A DNA stretch of 64,000 nucleotides, taken from positions 3,992,199 through 4,056,198 of the forward strand of contig NC_052621.1 in NCBI RefSeq assembly GCF_016545825.1, given 5' to 3'. The notes beneath the pieces are model-generated. The model had not been told where the DNA came from and made no database searches. It worked only from the letters and a program-made list of their open reading frames with translations. This document shows, piece after piece, positions 10,451-22,041 of this stretch. Within the stretch, counting starts at the first letter, position 1. Each line of letters starts with the position of its first letter. A program made the translations under genes and the position numbers. Source of the stretch: Eucalyptus grandis. Its lineage: Eukaryota; Streptophyta; Magnoliopsida; Myrtales; Myrtaceae.

Positions 10451-12078
10451 AAAGCGACCGAGAAATCAATTTTCGGGGAATTGGGAAGGACGAAAATCCA
10501 CGTTTTAATAAAGAAAATAATTCATTGAACGCGCAAGGATAGTTACAGCAAAAAAATCGACCAGTTTCGAATTCATTGGATAAACTAATTAAAAAGATTC
10601 AGATAAATATCAATTTTGCAAATTAATTTTCTCGCGAAGTTTGAGAAAGACTGTACCAAACAAAATTTACTTATTTGTAATCGAGATTGAATATCCATAG
10701 TCTAATAGGAGTTTGACACTTGACTACGGACCAGCTGAATCAGGAACCGCTCGAATCAGACCAAACTAGCCAATTGTGTCCGATTCCTAAGAATGTTGGT
10801 CTGGTTCCCGATTTTAAGGAATGAGCCGGACAAATTACTTTTATCTTTTTCATTTTTTAAATGTCTTACACACATCTTCTCTCCTCTTTCGATCTTTCCT
10901 TTACGTCCCATGACCCTCATGACTACTCACCTTTCGGTCTTCCCCCTTTTTTGGGTCACCTTCACCTCTCATGGAAATTCGAGGTATTCTCTCATTTGAA
11001 CTAGATCGGTTCTGCCGAAATGCCTGGAAACTGAACCAGATTGGAAACTTATCTCCCCTACTACAATCACATGATACTATTCTTTTTTATTCCTGTGACA
11101 TCTAGCGGAAATCTCAATATTTTTTAAGAATGTCCACATCAATGTCGCCATGCTGTGTAGGACAGCCGAGATTCATGTCCGTGATTTCATGTCAAAATTG
11201 GTCAAATTGATTAAATGGGCACAATTGCAAAAGATTTATAACTTATTTGATAATTTTCCACAAATATTGTGGACTAAGACTAATGATTAATTCAAATTTA
11301 CTTTGTATACAATGCAGTTGATTCTGTACATAAGTTCGTAAGTAAGCTAACTGGTATAATCTTGACATATATTGATTTCTTTACGTAACTGAGATACGAA
11401 ATGTCCGGTAAAAATTAGCTAAAGGTTCGCCTTTTCATTTTTGTGCAATTTAGGAGGATGGCAAACCAAAGTAGAATTTAAGTATTATTCCTCAAACTCA
11501 AACTAAATCAAAGCAAAAAATTCGATTTTGTGAAAGGAGGCTCGTGTTTATACATAAAGAGAGAAAAGATGAGACATTCCTAGGTCATTTCCTATAAGAT
11601 TGCGGGCGATTTCACAAACCTTGTGATCTATTGATACGTTTAGACGCTCCCATGTCAGACTAAATTAATCGCTCTCTCGTTCAAAATGAATGGTTTTTGA
11701 GATTTTAATGACTACATTCTGTTTTTACTGAAGATGCAACAACCCTTACGTCAATTATCGTTTGTTCATGACCACCTCCAGAGGCTATCAGAGGAAAGTT
11801 TCAAGTTGGGGTCTGGTGACTTCGGACAATGAAAGCGAAAGACATTATCGGCAACCCATTATTAGTTTGTCATTCAGTGAAGGAAAGAATCCGAAAAGTG
11901 AGCCCACACCTCTTGAGTAAGTTCGCCACTCATCTGGAAGAGGGAGAGACTTGGACAAGAAGTTGAATGCAAGTGGATTAATCCTGCTAATCATCTAATC
12001 CCCAAAGTTTGATCTGATCCAACGCTATGTCTCTAATTTGATAGATTATCCAAAGATGATGCGCTCTAAGTTAGGAGT
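10451..12078. other. Intergenic; includes an orphan copy of the UGT 3'-flank
   Basis: Bases 11255-11615 align with the 3' flank of UGT copy B (22440-22800); both contain tagctaaaggttcgcc and aaagagagaaaagat. Related sequence follows copy C (29275-29440 and 30106-30180) and copy D (58120-58200). No UGT coding sequence precedes it here, so it looks like the scar of a lost fifth copy. The rest is featureless. Confidence 0.6.
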
Positions 12079-12312
12079 GCGTTTATTTCACAGAAAATAA
12101 ATAATTTTAAAAATATATTTTTCGTAAAATGATCACTTGCTTTCTAAAAAAATGAAGGAATGAAAAATATTTTTATCGTCTACGGAAATATTTAAGGCAT
12201 AAATTATTGTCAATTATGTAAACATATTTAATTGATAAATGTTTTAAGAGATACAAATAATCCTTTTTAGAAAAATATTTTATAAATTATTTATTTTTCA
12301 CGAAATAAAGAG
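12079..12312. mobile_element. Small AT-rich MITE with about 45-bp TIRs
   Basis: The left arm gtttatttcacagaaaataa and the reverse complement of the right arm, ctttatttcgtgaaaaataa, match over about 45 bases (both continue with ataattt and aaatattttt). Total length is about 230 bases. Target-site duplication was not resolved. Similar AT-rich inverted ends with the same g-t-t-t start bound the element at 23161-24280. Confidence 0.6.
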
Positions 12313-12660
12313 AATTTTAACATTGGTTTGGATTCAAATCAAAATCGCATTCTCACATTTAAACTAACTCAAGCCAACCGACGGAATACTTAACCGTCAA
12401 GTTGTTGAACTAAACTGAGTTTTCTACCGTGGGACGCACCAAGTTCATGTAATGATTAGTTTCTCGGAGCAGACTGTCATCCGACGTTCAAAAGTCCGTT
12501 ACTAACCTTCCAACATAAGTAGTTATTGTTTCGAAGCTGTTCAGGAGGCCCGGTTAAATCCGTGTTAATTAAGATATGATTGTCGGAAAAGATTTTGAAA
12601 TCATTTGACTTCTTCAGCAGTCCCTCCCCTCTCTATAACATAGCTTCTCCTAGCTCCGAT

Positions 12661-12780
12661 TGACCCATCTCTCTCTCCCTTCCAAAGTTTTTCCAAGAAA
12701 AACTTCGACATCGACCATGAAACTCCGTCTCTCTCTGCCTTTCAGAATTTTTCCAAGAAAAGCTTCGACATCGACCATGA
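12661..12780 (+). repeat. Exact-period 60-bp tandem duplication at the DUF868 start
   Basis: Bases 12661-12720 and 12721-12780 are near-identical 60-base units (shared tccaagaaaa, cttcgacatcgaccatga). Each ends in an ATG, so the gene has two in-frame starts, at 12717 and 12777. The translated repeat is FPRK-[TA]-STSTMK. Confidence 0.9.
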
Positions 12781-13756
12781 AACGCAAGTTCTCTCGCTTC
12801 TGCAAGGACGTGAAAGCCATTGCCGCCTTCGTCTCTTCGCGTACTCGCAATTCGGCTTCGAGAAGCACCACCATCTCTCCTTTGCTTCCGAATGCGTCGG
12901 CTTCGTTTGTTCCTCCTTTACCGGCTTCACTCAAAAACGGTCATCATATTACTTCTCTTGCTCCTCCTACTTCACTTCCTAGTTCACTGCGAACTCGAAC
13001 CAATTGGGTTTACGAAACCGCTCTTCCCAATCACCACCACCTCACCACCACCCTCTCCTGGTACACAACACCCACCGGTCTCCACGAACTTCTTGTTAGT
13101 CTTCACATCATTGGCGGCGATGACCCATGTACTCTCTTCAAGTACAAAGTCTGCATAAACCCCAGCGTCTCTGAGCGGAACAGAGGCCGGGAACTCACAA
13201 AGTACGAGAGCGCTGAAATAGCAGTCGTCTGGGATTTCTCCCAAGTTAAGTACGACACGGGACTGGACCCCGTCGAGGGGTTCTCTCTTCTGGTCCTTGT
13301 GGACTCACAAGTAGCTTTTCTTCTCGGGGATGTCCCGAAACAGTGTACCACGGTGTTGCAAGCGCTCGATTTCTTTCTTGTTTCGCGAGCAGAGTGTACA
13401 TTGGCCTACAAAGGCGAAAGGCTCCATGGCATCGAGGCTCGGCTCACCAGAAATGGGCCATTCGACGATGTTCTGATACAATGCAGTGGAGTGGAGACGG
13501 AGGGTCTGGAGGAGAATCCAGCGCTGTCTGTTCATATAGGGAAGCAGCCTGCATTGAAGGTGAGGAAGTTGCATTGGAACTTCAGGGAATGCAAACGAAG
13601 ATTTTGGCGGATGGCTTGAAGGTCGAGATTGCGTGGGATGTACAGGCTTGGTTGTTCAGAGAAGAACAATCCAATGCGAAAAAAAAGAAGAATCCACCAG
13701 AATTTGCGACGTTCACTTTCACGACACGACATGGATCCACCTTTTTTCATTGTTGA
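12717..13756 (+). pseudogene. DUF868 family gene, frameshifted near its end
   Basis: The first frame runs 12717-13619 and carries DUF868 landmarks in order: YKVCINPS, a KYESAEIAVVWDFSQVKYD segment (the family's VFWDL..AKF block), FSLLVLVDSQVAFLLGD and VRKLHWNFRE (the family's K-LQWKFRG). The family then normally reads NQT-VDG-V-V-WDV-DWLF. Here that block (QTKILADGLKVEIAWDVQAW) sits in another frame, 13595-13756, so one base has been gained or lost near 13590. Family proteins are about 290-330 residues, and the joined product fits that length, although its end (FTTRHGSTFFHC) differs from the usual F-F-RP-like terminus. Start: ATG at 12717 or 12777, both within the 60-base duplication. Molecular function of DUF868 is unknown. 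A pseudogene or a base-call error would both explain the break. Confidence 0.8.
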
Positions 13757-14851
13757 TTCGCATGGACAGATGATACTTGTTCCGAGCTCGTGGTGTGTTT
13801 TTCGGGGTTTCTCTTGTACCGTCTTGTGATTGCCAACAGTCACATAGTCTATGATGCTCTCTCTCTGTTACTATTTGAAGATGTAAATACTTATCATTAT
13901 AAGATTTGTATCCTTCTTTTGATCTTGTTTGGCTGGTGGAGAAGGTGGTGATAAGTTTTCATGGGTAAGAATTGCATTGGTGTTGTCTTTGTTGCGTGAA
14001 TGTTTGCTTGGATTATAACGATTCAATCTTTCAGATAATTTAAAGAAAGAAAGAGAGGAGGAGAAATGTAAGTCATGAAGTAGAAGGACTTTATTTTCCT
14101 TCATTATGTAATGGTACAACAGCAGATTTCCGGGGAAATAAACAGCTATACATTACCACAATATCACCGAAACAAAAATCGAGGAATCAAGCCAAGCAAA
14201 ATTACAGAGGAAAAAAGAATTATGCTTCCACAAAACAAACAGAGCTCTTAAATTACTCACTCTTACTGAATTTTTATTTTTTTAAAATTCAAATCCAAAC
14301 GGATATTGTTTTTCCTTTTCTTTTCTTTTTTTAAATTTCTTATAGATAAGAAGTAGGATCCATTATATTTAGGACGTGGCACCAAATTCACACGTACTTT
14401 TATATACTAGCATAGACCATGTGCATTTTTGAGAAATTTCATTAACACGAATAATAAGAGGCTTTGTGATAGGGTCCATTGTTGATAATTTCAAAATGAA
14501 CCATTAATTACTTGCAGCTAATAAAACTTGACGTACGAAAATATGTAGTAAAAGTTTAACAGAGCGACAGAAATTGAATGGACTCCAAATTTTTCGATTT
14601 AGCAAGTAGAATCCAAGTCTAGAGTTTAAAGAATTAGATAATGGAATAATCACGAATCTGTGACTGCTTCTACGGTGGTATGTATCATTAGTTGCGACAT
14701 GAGTTATGCCATTTGAAAGAGGGAATGCTTCTTATTGTCTTTGGATTATCATCTCGTTTCCAACTTTATATCTTTTAGTAAGAAAATCCTCATTAGTCAT
14801 CACCCCACCTGCCTCCGTTCCGTCAAGCTCTTCTCAGACACCGCAATGGCC
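13757..14851. other. Intergenic; left flank of UGT copy A
   Basis: Bases 14240-14340 resemble 20590-20720 upstream of UGT copy B (tactcactctt followed by a T-rich tract). Bases 14700-14800 resemble the promoters of copies B and C (gccatttgaaa). The duplicated UGT unit therefore begins near 14.2 kb. No gene is seen. Confidence 0.5.
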
Positions 14852-15040
14852 ATGGCCGTCCCCAACTCGCCGATCACCTTTCCTCCTCGGCAAATTATCC
14901 TCATGCTGCCTTAGCCAGCCCATGGTCACGTTTCTCGCTTCCTCGAGCTCGCGAGAAGCTGCTCTCTTCTTCATCTTCCTCATCTTCTTCTGCACTGCCA
15001 CATCAACCTCCCCTCCCTCCCTCAGGCTCGTTTCAAAACT
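14852..15040 (+). pseudogene. UGT copy A: N-terminal fragment of a UGT94-like glycosyltransferase
   Basis: From ATG 14852 the frame reads MAVPNSPITFPPRQIILMLP then TAG, then PAHGHVSRFLELARS. Copy C reads MDTPNSPITGPRRRSILMLP, WLAPGHISPFLELAKK. The Trp codon just before the GH motif, which holds the family's catalytic His, is a stop here. Similarity to copy C fades near 15035, after about 60 codons; the rest of the gene, including the PSPG box, is absent. No function is expected. Confidence 0.85.
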
Positions 15041-16069
15041 CCCAACAAGGTGTTTGGAGATTGTTTTTTGTGAGATTTAACGAATAAGGAAAACTTTCAA
15101 TCACTAATACATTGATTTTTCTAAGCAATATGCGCTAGAAGTGGATTGAAAGTCAAGATTATGCTTATTTAATGTGTTTAAGGAGTGCTCTTTTTAGCTA
15201 GTTCCCTTGGCATTAACATACACAAATGCTAGAAGTTTGTGTCATTGTTAATAGGAGAAGTGCAATTGAAATTTTGTGAAATTACAACGAAGTCATGAAA
15301 CTTTCAATTTGGACAATCAATTCCTAAAATTTATTTCAGTTTATGCAATCACATACCTCCATTAGCTCTGTCCAATTTGAGTGGTAGAAATGCTTACGTG
15401 ATTTTGTTATTACTTGCACTTTTCCTACGTTGCCATTAAGTCAATGAAAAGTGCAAAACCAACTACTGACACTATCTCCCTCCTCACTTTGATTAAAATT
15501 AGATTGAAAAGTTTTTTAAAAAAAAATTGAGGGGAAGCGCTCGCTTACGTGCCGTGATGACGCCATCACCGTGCTAGGGTCGATTGACCCTCACAAGGCT
15601 GACCTCGTCGGTATTACTTCTTATTGTTTCACCCCTATTTCTCAAAAAATTAATTTTCACGTCAACATTTATACTATTTAGTCTCTAAAAACTAATAAAA
15701 AAAACGATGCATCAAAATAAATAAGATGGGGATTTTCATCGGAGGAGGAAATGAAACTGTGAAATCATGTCTGAAACGTGAATAATACATTGATACGCGA
15801 GCACTATTTCACGAGACTCTGCGTGAATGAATCCTCACCGTGCATATCAATAGAACAGTCAAACGTAAATGTAAAAGACAATAATAATGGACAAAAGGGA
15901 GCCTAAAGTTTAAGCTCAGCATGGTAGCTTACAACATATTAAGGTCGAAAATCTCGCTACATCGATGACCTGATGTGGACGATAAACATTCTCATCACTA
16001 ATGATGAATAGCCATATGAAACGTTGCTATAAATTTTTAAACCAACCCCTAAAAGGACTCCTATTATTG
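15041..16069. other. Intergenic between UGT copy A and IPT2
   Basis: Bases 15270-15450 contain transposon-end-like text about missing 'aaactttcaattt' and 'gccattaagtc' phrases similar in style to 30190-30330. Bases 15510-15620 are a short GC-rich block flanked by an A-rich tract, again like a fragment of the GC-cored elements. No gene is seen. The IPT2 3' UTR should lie at the right end. Confidence 0.4.
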
Positions 16070-19000
16070 CTACCGTTGTTGTTGTTCCGCTACAGTGACC
16101 AAGCCTTGATTTAGAGACTTTCTCAACCGTGCACTTCGTTTTCGATGAGCTCGGCCCTGCTTGTGTTGTTCCCATTCATGTGCTCCTCTTAGCACACGAT
16201 CGCCACAGGCCTGTAAAAATTCGGCTCAAACATATCAGACAATGAAAAACAACTTTGCAGAACGAGTTGAAGGACAGGCCAAATTCAGGAAAAAGAAATA
16301 CTCCACACAACATTCGAAGCTTTTGCTTACTTTGCAAATATATTGAGTCCACAAGTCTCTTTGCAGAAGATTAGTAGCAGAGCCTTTTGGGGCTTCATCA
16401 TCAGGCACGATGCTCACTCTCTCTTCATAGAAAGATCTTATACACTGCACGGAAGGTTGAACTACTTGCTTGATCCAGGAGTCTTCTGACCGACCTAAAA
16501 AGGGATAACATTACAAGAAATGACGTGAGAATAGAAAAACTGACAGCAAAATGAAATCGTTTAGAAAGGAAATTTGTATACATGAGATAGCTTCTGTTGC
16601 ATCCACATAATGGATGTTCCACCCAAACAATGTCTGTAGTCGACGGACCCTCCTTTTCTGTGAAACAACAGAAACTCGTCTCACTAGAAAGCACGGCCAT
16701 AATGACATCAAGCTAGAAAATGGGAGTTGAAAGATCTGAATCTTTGCATGCTTCGGTTCTCAAGCAACCGAATATACATCGGCACCTCAAGAAAGATATG
16801 AAAAAAGGGATCCTGGTCTGAAAAAGAAGTGAGAACAACCTTCACTACTTGAACATCACATAAACATTGTTGAGAAACCAAAAAGCATCTGGCTTCAAGC
16901 TATTAGACAAACTGAAGGTATTACACGTAACAGATTTTCATAGTATGTACTGAATGAATATCATGAGATGTGTTCCTAGAAGAAGGATTTAGGCTTTGGC
17001 ACCACTCGGTAGAAGAGATAGATTGACAGAAAAATATACCAAACTTGATGGAATATGAATCATATTACTTACATGCTTCACCACACTATACTCACCTGTC
17101 GACGCACAAGTCTTCGAGTGTTTAGTTTAAACTTGTCAACGGCTTCTTGTAATAACACTTTTAGTTTATTTGTCGGCAGGGATGCCAAGATCAACCCAAT
17201 GTTTTCTTTCAACATACTCTTATCATGAAAACTGCTTGTTTCAGAGTCGCCAGCGTCACCAATGTAAACCTGCAGAAAATCCTCAAATTCTCGAACCCCA
17301 ATTGCTTGGCGCAGACCTTGAGTGTAATTTGAGTTAGGGCAGTAGATGTCGCAGACTTCATTAAGCAATCCAGCTTCCATCATGCAGTCAACTCTTTGCT
17401 CCACATATTGATCGAGAAAAGGAAGACATGCATCCACACATATAAAACAGCAATCGTACTTTGAATTCTCAACACGCCCCCAGTTCTGCCCTGCCACAAT
17501 GAAAGGAAAGGGTATCCCTCTCTACGTCAGTGCTATGATGTAAGGGGATAAAATTTCATTAACCACTTCTCTAGAGTATGTCTGGAGTGACTTTTACTTT
17601 TGATCTTCTATGCTCTTTCAAAAACTGGGGCACATGCATATTGATTTTTCTAATCTTGAGTACCATTATACATATGTTGGCACAAATTCACATCCTTACT
17701 TTCATAAATTTTGAAACTTGAATTTTGCTTTAAATTTTGGCAGCAAAATCAAAATAATTACTTTTTACTTTCAAGAAGTCAATAAACAAACCCTATATTT
17801 GAATATGAAGGATTATTTCAAAATATTAAAACCTCCAGAATCCAGAGACCGTGTTCATATCAGAAGCTATTTATGCATGAAGTGCAAGAATGTTTACTTG
17901 CACTTAAATAAATCCATTCCTAGGATAGCAATAAAACTTTATAAAAAGTTACAGGATAAATGTAGACTGAGGTAATGGCAGCTTTGATAAGTCCTATCAC
18001 TCATGCCTATACGAGGTCAATTACCAAGTTTTTCAAACACTGTAGATACACCAATCATTCATAGATACAGACAAATATTTTCGATAAAAAAGTTGGAAAT
18101 AAAATACCCAGAAAAACAACTACAGATTCACAAAACTTACCAATAAAGTTTGTTACTCTGGTGCTTCAAGTTAATGCCACTACAAATATGTCATGTTTAA
18201 AAAGGCACAAATGAAACCTAAAGACCAACTGATTAAGCTACTTAAGTACATATCAAGACAAAATTTGTAGATGCACCTAATCATAAACAATTAGCAAGTT
18301 GACCAACCTCTAAAGTTCTGCTCTGAAATAGTTCACTGGGAAGGAGCCCTGATTGAGCATACAAATTAAGATATTGATTGACCTGCAAAGGATCCAGCAC
18401 AATAGCTTCAGTCAAACAATATCTCTCTGCCTATGTGATACAATTTATAGTTACAGAAAAACCAGGAATTCTAAAAAGTAGGAGTATAATAATTTCACCT
18501 TATAAAAACTAAGAGGAAAAGGCATAAACAGATAATACAGAGACATGATCCAGCAATACTAATCATTCGCGACTACAGTGGGATTCAGAAAACGCTACAA
18601 ATCCTTGCCAAAAGTCTGATTTGACATCAGAATTTCCCTATCATGCCCTGCCTTAGGAAGATCTGTGGCAAGGCATGCTTGCATTGTCATTTGGGACTGA
18701 TTTTGAGTTCATTTCCTATTGAAATGCATAGGTGCTTTGAAAGTCATCAAAATATTGCTCAGTTTCAAGTTCTATGCAGGCAATCACCATGAAGAAAATA
18801 ATTGCTTTTCCACAGCGGTATCTATAAGTTGCTAAATCCTACGAACTATTTGCTCTCCTGAATTGGCAGAAATTATGAAATTCCATGACCATGAGTCTGC
18901 TAATGTGCATAGACCTAAATGTATATGGAAATATAACCTGCTGAACAGGAAAATGTGCAATTGAAGTAGGTGCAAATCAATTCATTGACAAACCCTGTTT

Positions 19001-20558
19001 TTGTACATTATTGAGTAGAAATTGAATCTTCCGCTTCATTTAACAGCCTAAAATATGTGCATTTTTTTCAAGTACCCTAAATTACATCAATATAAGTTCA
19101 CAATTGAAACTGAAGCCATACAAATCAATATATTCACCCAATTCTTAAATTCCATATTTTGATTTACGATTGTGTGTTGAATGACAACTACACTAACATC
19201 CATACTTTTCTCTGGTTATTCGGATGAATTCTTTGTGCAGCAACTGGATCAATGTCTTTCAAGCGATCGAAGGTGGGAGCCTCCCTGTCTCTATTGAAGT
19301 CAACTTCGCAATCGTCATGCTCATCACCTGAGATTCAACGAAGCAATCGTTAATGTACAATAACCGCAGGGGCACAAGCAAGAGAGTAACAATTACCAGG
19401 AGTTTCATCTAAATGGCCGTTATTCATGTGATCCTTTGAATCATCCAGAAGAAACGGAGTCACGAGAGCCTAGTTAGCAACAAAGAGATAAAGAAAATTA
19501 ACCAAACACCTAAAGTGAACAAATTTCTCCAGGGATATACCCATCAAAATCCATCTCCTGAACTACCAATTGCTATAGATCCAAATTGAGTGAAAAGAAG
19601 ATCAAAAGTTCCGTTTTCCAGCCACAGATACATCGCTGAGATTCACACGGTAGAATCAGGTAGAGCATCATAAGTGCAAAAACTACACAGGACACGTAGA
19701 GACATTAAAAAGTCATCCCCATCAGGTATTGGCAACTAAATAATCTCATAGTCCAGAAGCTGAGCACTCACATTCAGTCAGGAAACTAAGTTCAAAAATT
19801 GACCTTGACGAGGGATGGACTTAAAGCGACAAAATTTATGCGAACCCATCTTTACAATCTCGCGTTAAGAGCATAAGGTCTGCACACTCTACCTGGATGT
19901 AGTAATTTGTACCCCCAACGATGACCGGCAACTTATTTCGAGACAAGATCTCATCAATGAGCTGAAATTCGGGGAAAAAATCTAAGTTCTCAATCTCACC
20001 AAAACACAAAAATGAGATTCACATGTAATCGTCGGTCAAAGGAGGCGAACTCACAGGAACAGCAGCGTCCCTAAACGCCTTGGCCGTGAACTCCACGTTC
20101 GGGCTCACGGTGCCCAAAAGATGATGCGGCACGCCTGCACAACAACAAAATTCGTGAAAAGCTCCGAAACGACGACAATCAAGGTCGGAAATCAAGAGGG
20201 GTTTCGCGGGAATACCTTGCTGTTGATCGAGGGGGACCTTGTTGGTGAGCACGTCGAGGCCGCGGTAGACCTGCATGGAGTCGGCGTTGACGACCTCGAC
20301 GGGGAAGTGGGACGCCAGGTCGATGGCCAGGCGCGACTTGCCGGAGCCTGTGGGGCCCATTACGACCACCACCTTCGGCTTCCGCCCGCCTGAGGCGGGG
20401 CTCCGTCGCCGGGGTTCGAGGTTCGCTCCGGTGCAGCGCCGCCGTCCATCTTCCGGGGTGCGTTCGACTCCTCTCCAGCCTCCAGCCCGGGTAAAAAGGA
20501 GGAAATCGGGTCCGCCGACTCCGGGTCGGGCCAAGTATGGACTGGGCCAGGAGTTCAT
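16070..20558 (-). CDS. IPT2: tRNA dimethylallyltransferase (IPT2-like), ten exons
   Basis: Transfers a dimethylallyl group to A37 of tRNAs, the tRNA route to cis-zeatin-type cytokinins; plant IPT2 is reported as cytosolic/nuclear. Exons (minus): 20558-20216, 20134-20055, 19961-19893, 19469-19397, 19327-19206, 18382-18308, 17485-17096, 16657-16582, 16494-16331, 16210-16070. Every intron is GT-AG, phases agree, and the total is 1533 bases (510 aa). Seen: P-loop GPTGSGKS (residues 68-75), NADSMQVYRGLDVLTNK, GVPHHLLGTV, VGGTNYYIQ, IDPVAAQRIHPNN, YVEQRVD, GLRQAIGVREFEDF, KLNTRRLVRRQ, and a C-terminal C2H2 finger (CKAC...HEWEQHKQGRAH). About 40 residues longer than Arabidopsis IPT2, because the only in-frame upstream ATG is 20558. 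A better-looking start at 20449 (MDGGAAPERTSNPGDG) is one frame off. Apparently intact apart from that start ambiguity. Confidence 0.93.
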
Positions 20559-20943
20559 ATGCCTTTTGGGCCTATACAGACAAAGCCCTTACATTACTCA
20601 CTCTTTCTTCTGAATTTTTTATTATTTAAATTCAAAAATAAAATGGATATATTTTTTTCTTTTTTTATAATTTATTCAATTTAAAGTTAAAATCAAAATG
20701 GCCTAATTAGCTTAAAATTTCAGCAATTGTTTCTGTGGCCTCAATTATGCCATTTGAAAATATGAGGGAGGGAATAGATTCTTTTTTGAAGAATGTATTT
20801 GTTTGGTCTTGCATTTCTAAAGTTTCTTGTTGTCATACGATTTTCATCTCTTTTCCCAACTATATAACATATATCTGTTAATAAGGAGATTTTCATCATT
20901 CCTCACCCACTGCTCATACATCACCAAATTCACCACGACGGCC
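20559..20943. promoter_or_regulatory. Compact bidirectional promoter between IPT2 and UGT copy B
   Basis: Only 385 bases separate the divergent IPT2 and UGT-B starts. A TATA-like box, tatataa, lies at 20861-20867, about 77 bases before the UGT-B ATG. The minus direction shows no clear TATA, consistent with a housekeeping IPT2 promoter. The AT-rich part (20590-20720) resembles the flank of UGT copy A. Confidence 0.5.
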
Positions 20944-22041
20944 ATGGCTGCACCCAACTCGCGGATCACCAGTCCACAACAGCGAAGCATCCTCGCCAAG
21001 CTCATCGGTAAGGAGGTTGTTGCCGTCACGCCTCTGAATCGAGAACTGGCCGGAGGCGATGCTAGAGATGATGAGGGGGAGATAATGGGGTGGCTGGAGG
21101 GGAGGGAGAGGGGCTCGGTGGTGTTCGTGTCGTTCGGGAGCGAGTACTTCCTATCGAAGGAGGAGATGGAGGAGATGGCGCGCGGGCTGGAGCTTGCGAG
21201 CGAAGAAGTGGGGTTCGTGTGGGTGGTGAGGTTTCCTGGAGGAGACGGGGAGACGGTGAGCCTCGTTGAAGCTTTGCCTGAAGGGTTCTTGGAGAGGACA
21301 GAGGATAGAGGCATGGTGGTCCAAGGATGGGCTCCTCAGGCCAAGATCCTCATGCACCCGAGCATAGGTATTTCATGCCAACAAAGCTAATATCAGAGTT
21401 TAAAATATCAATATCGTCATTATCCTCAATACTGATATCATCAATAAGAAAATCTTTAAGCTTGTTATTCAGGAACTTGTTTAGAAATACTTTAATGAAA
21501 GGAACATAGGAGTTTGTTGCTAGGTATTTAATCAAATAGGATCATCCGATTCCTACAAAAACCATCAATAAATTACCTAGAATGGGGCTAAGTGGAGGGA
21601 AAAGGCTTTTCCATGATTTGTGAAATGAAAACTATTAGCCCCACACTATATTTTATTCGATGTCGTGAAACCATAACCGGTGATATAACAGGTGGGTTTG
21701 TGAGTCACTGCGGTTGGAGCTCAGCATTGGAAGCAATTGTCTTCGGCGTACCCATCATAGCCATGTCAATGCACCTTGATCAGCCCTTGAACAGCAAACT
21801 GGTGGCAGATCTTGGGATTGGCGTGGAGGTCCAGAGAGAAGACGGCAGGTTCCGGGGGGAGGATGTGGCGAAAGCGATCAAGCAAGTGGTGGTTCAAGAA
21901 GAAGGCGAGCAAGTCCGGAGAAGGGCCAAGGAACTGAGTGCGAGGATCAGGGAGAGGCGAGAGGAGGAGACGAGCGTAGTGATGAAGAAGCTGGAACGAC
22001 TTTTTGGAGAAGAACAACTTTTGATCTTGGCGAGACTGTGA
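20944..22041 (+). CDS. UGT copy B: internally deleted UGT94-like glycosyltransferase, 257 aa
   Basis: Exon 1 is 20944-21367, the GT-AG intron 21368-21691, and exon 2 21692-22041 (774 coding bases). The N-terminus [17 protein letters not shown] runs straight into [14 protein letters not shown], which in copy C lies about 230 residues later. The missing part includes the GH catalytic His, the acceptor pocket and most of the N-domain. What remains is the C-terminal UDP-sugar domain, with [21 protein letters not shown] and a complete 44-residue PSPG box from WAPQAKIL to HLDQ split by the intron ([10 protein letters not shown]). UGT94 members normally add a sugar to an existing flavonoid, apocarotenoid or triterpene glycoside and are about 450 residues long. 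The reading frame survived the deletion, splice sites are canonical and a TATA box is present. It may be transcribed, but it lacks the family's catalytic His. Confidence 0.8.

Noticed and set aside
12650..13574. Minus-strand frames over the DUF868 gene
   Set aside because: The plus-strand frame matches DUF868 landmarks in order; the minus frames are shadows.
20121..20613. Plus-strand frames over the IPT2 first exons
   Set aside because: Shadows of the GC-rich IPT2 coding sequence on the minus strand.
16070..22041. A cytokinin cluster: IPT2 next to a UGT and ABCG genes
   Set aside because: IPT2 is a conserved single-copy housekeeping gene, UGT94-type enzymes act mainly on glycosides of other metabolites, and the ABCG copies are dead. 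Adjacency alone does not support a pathway cluster.
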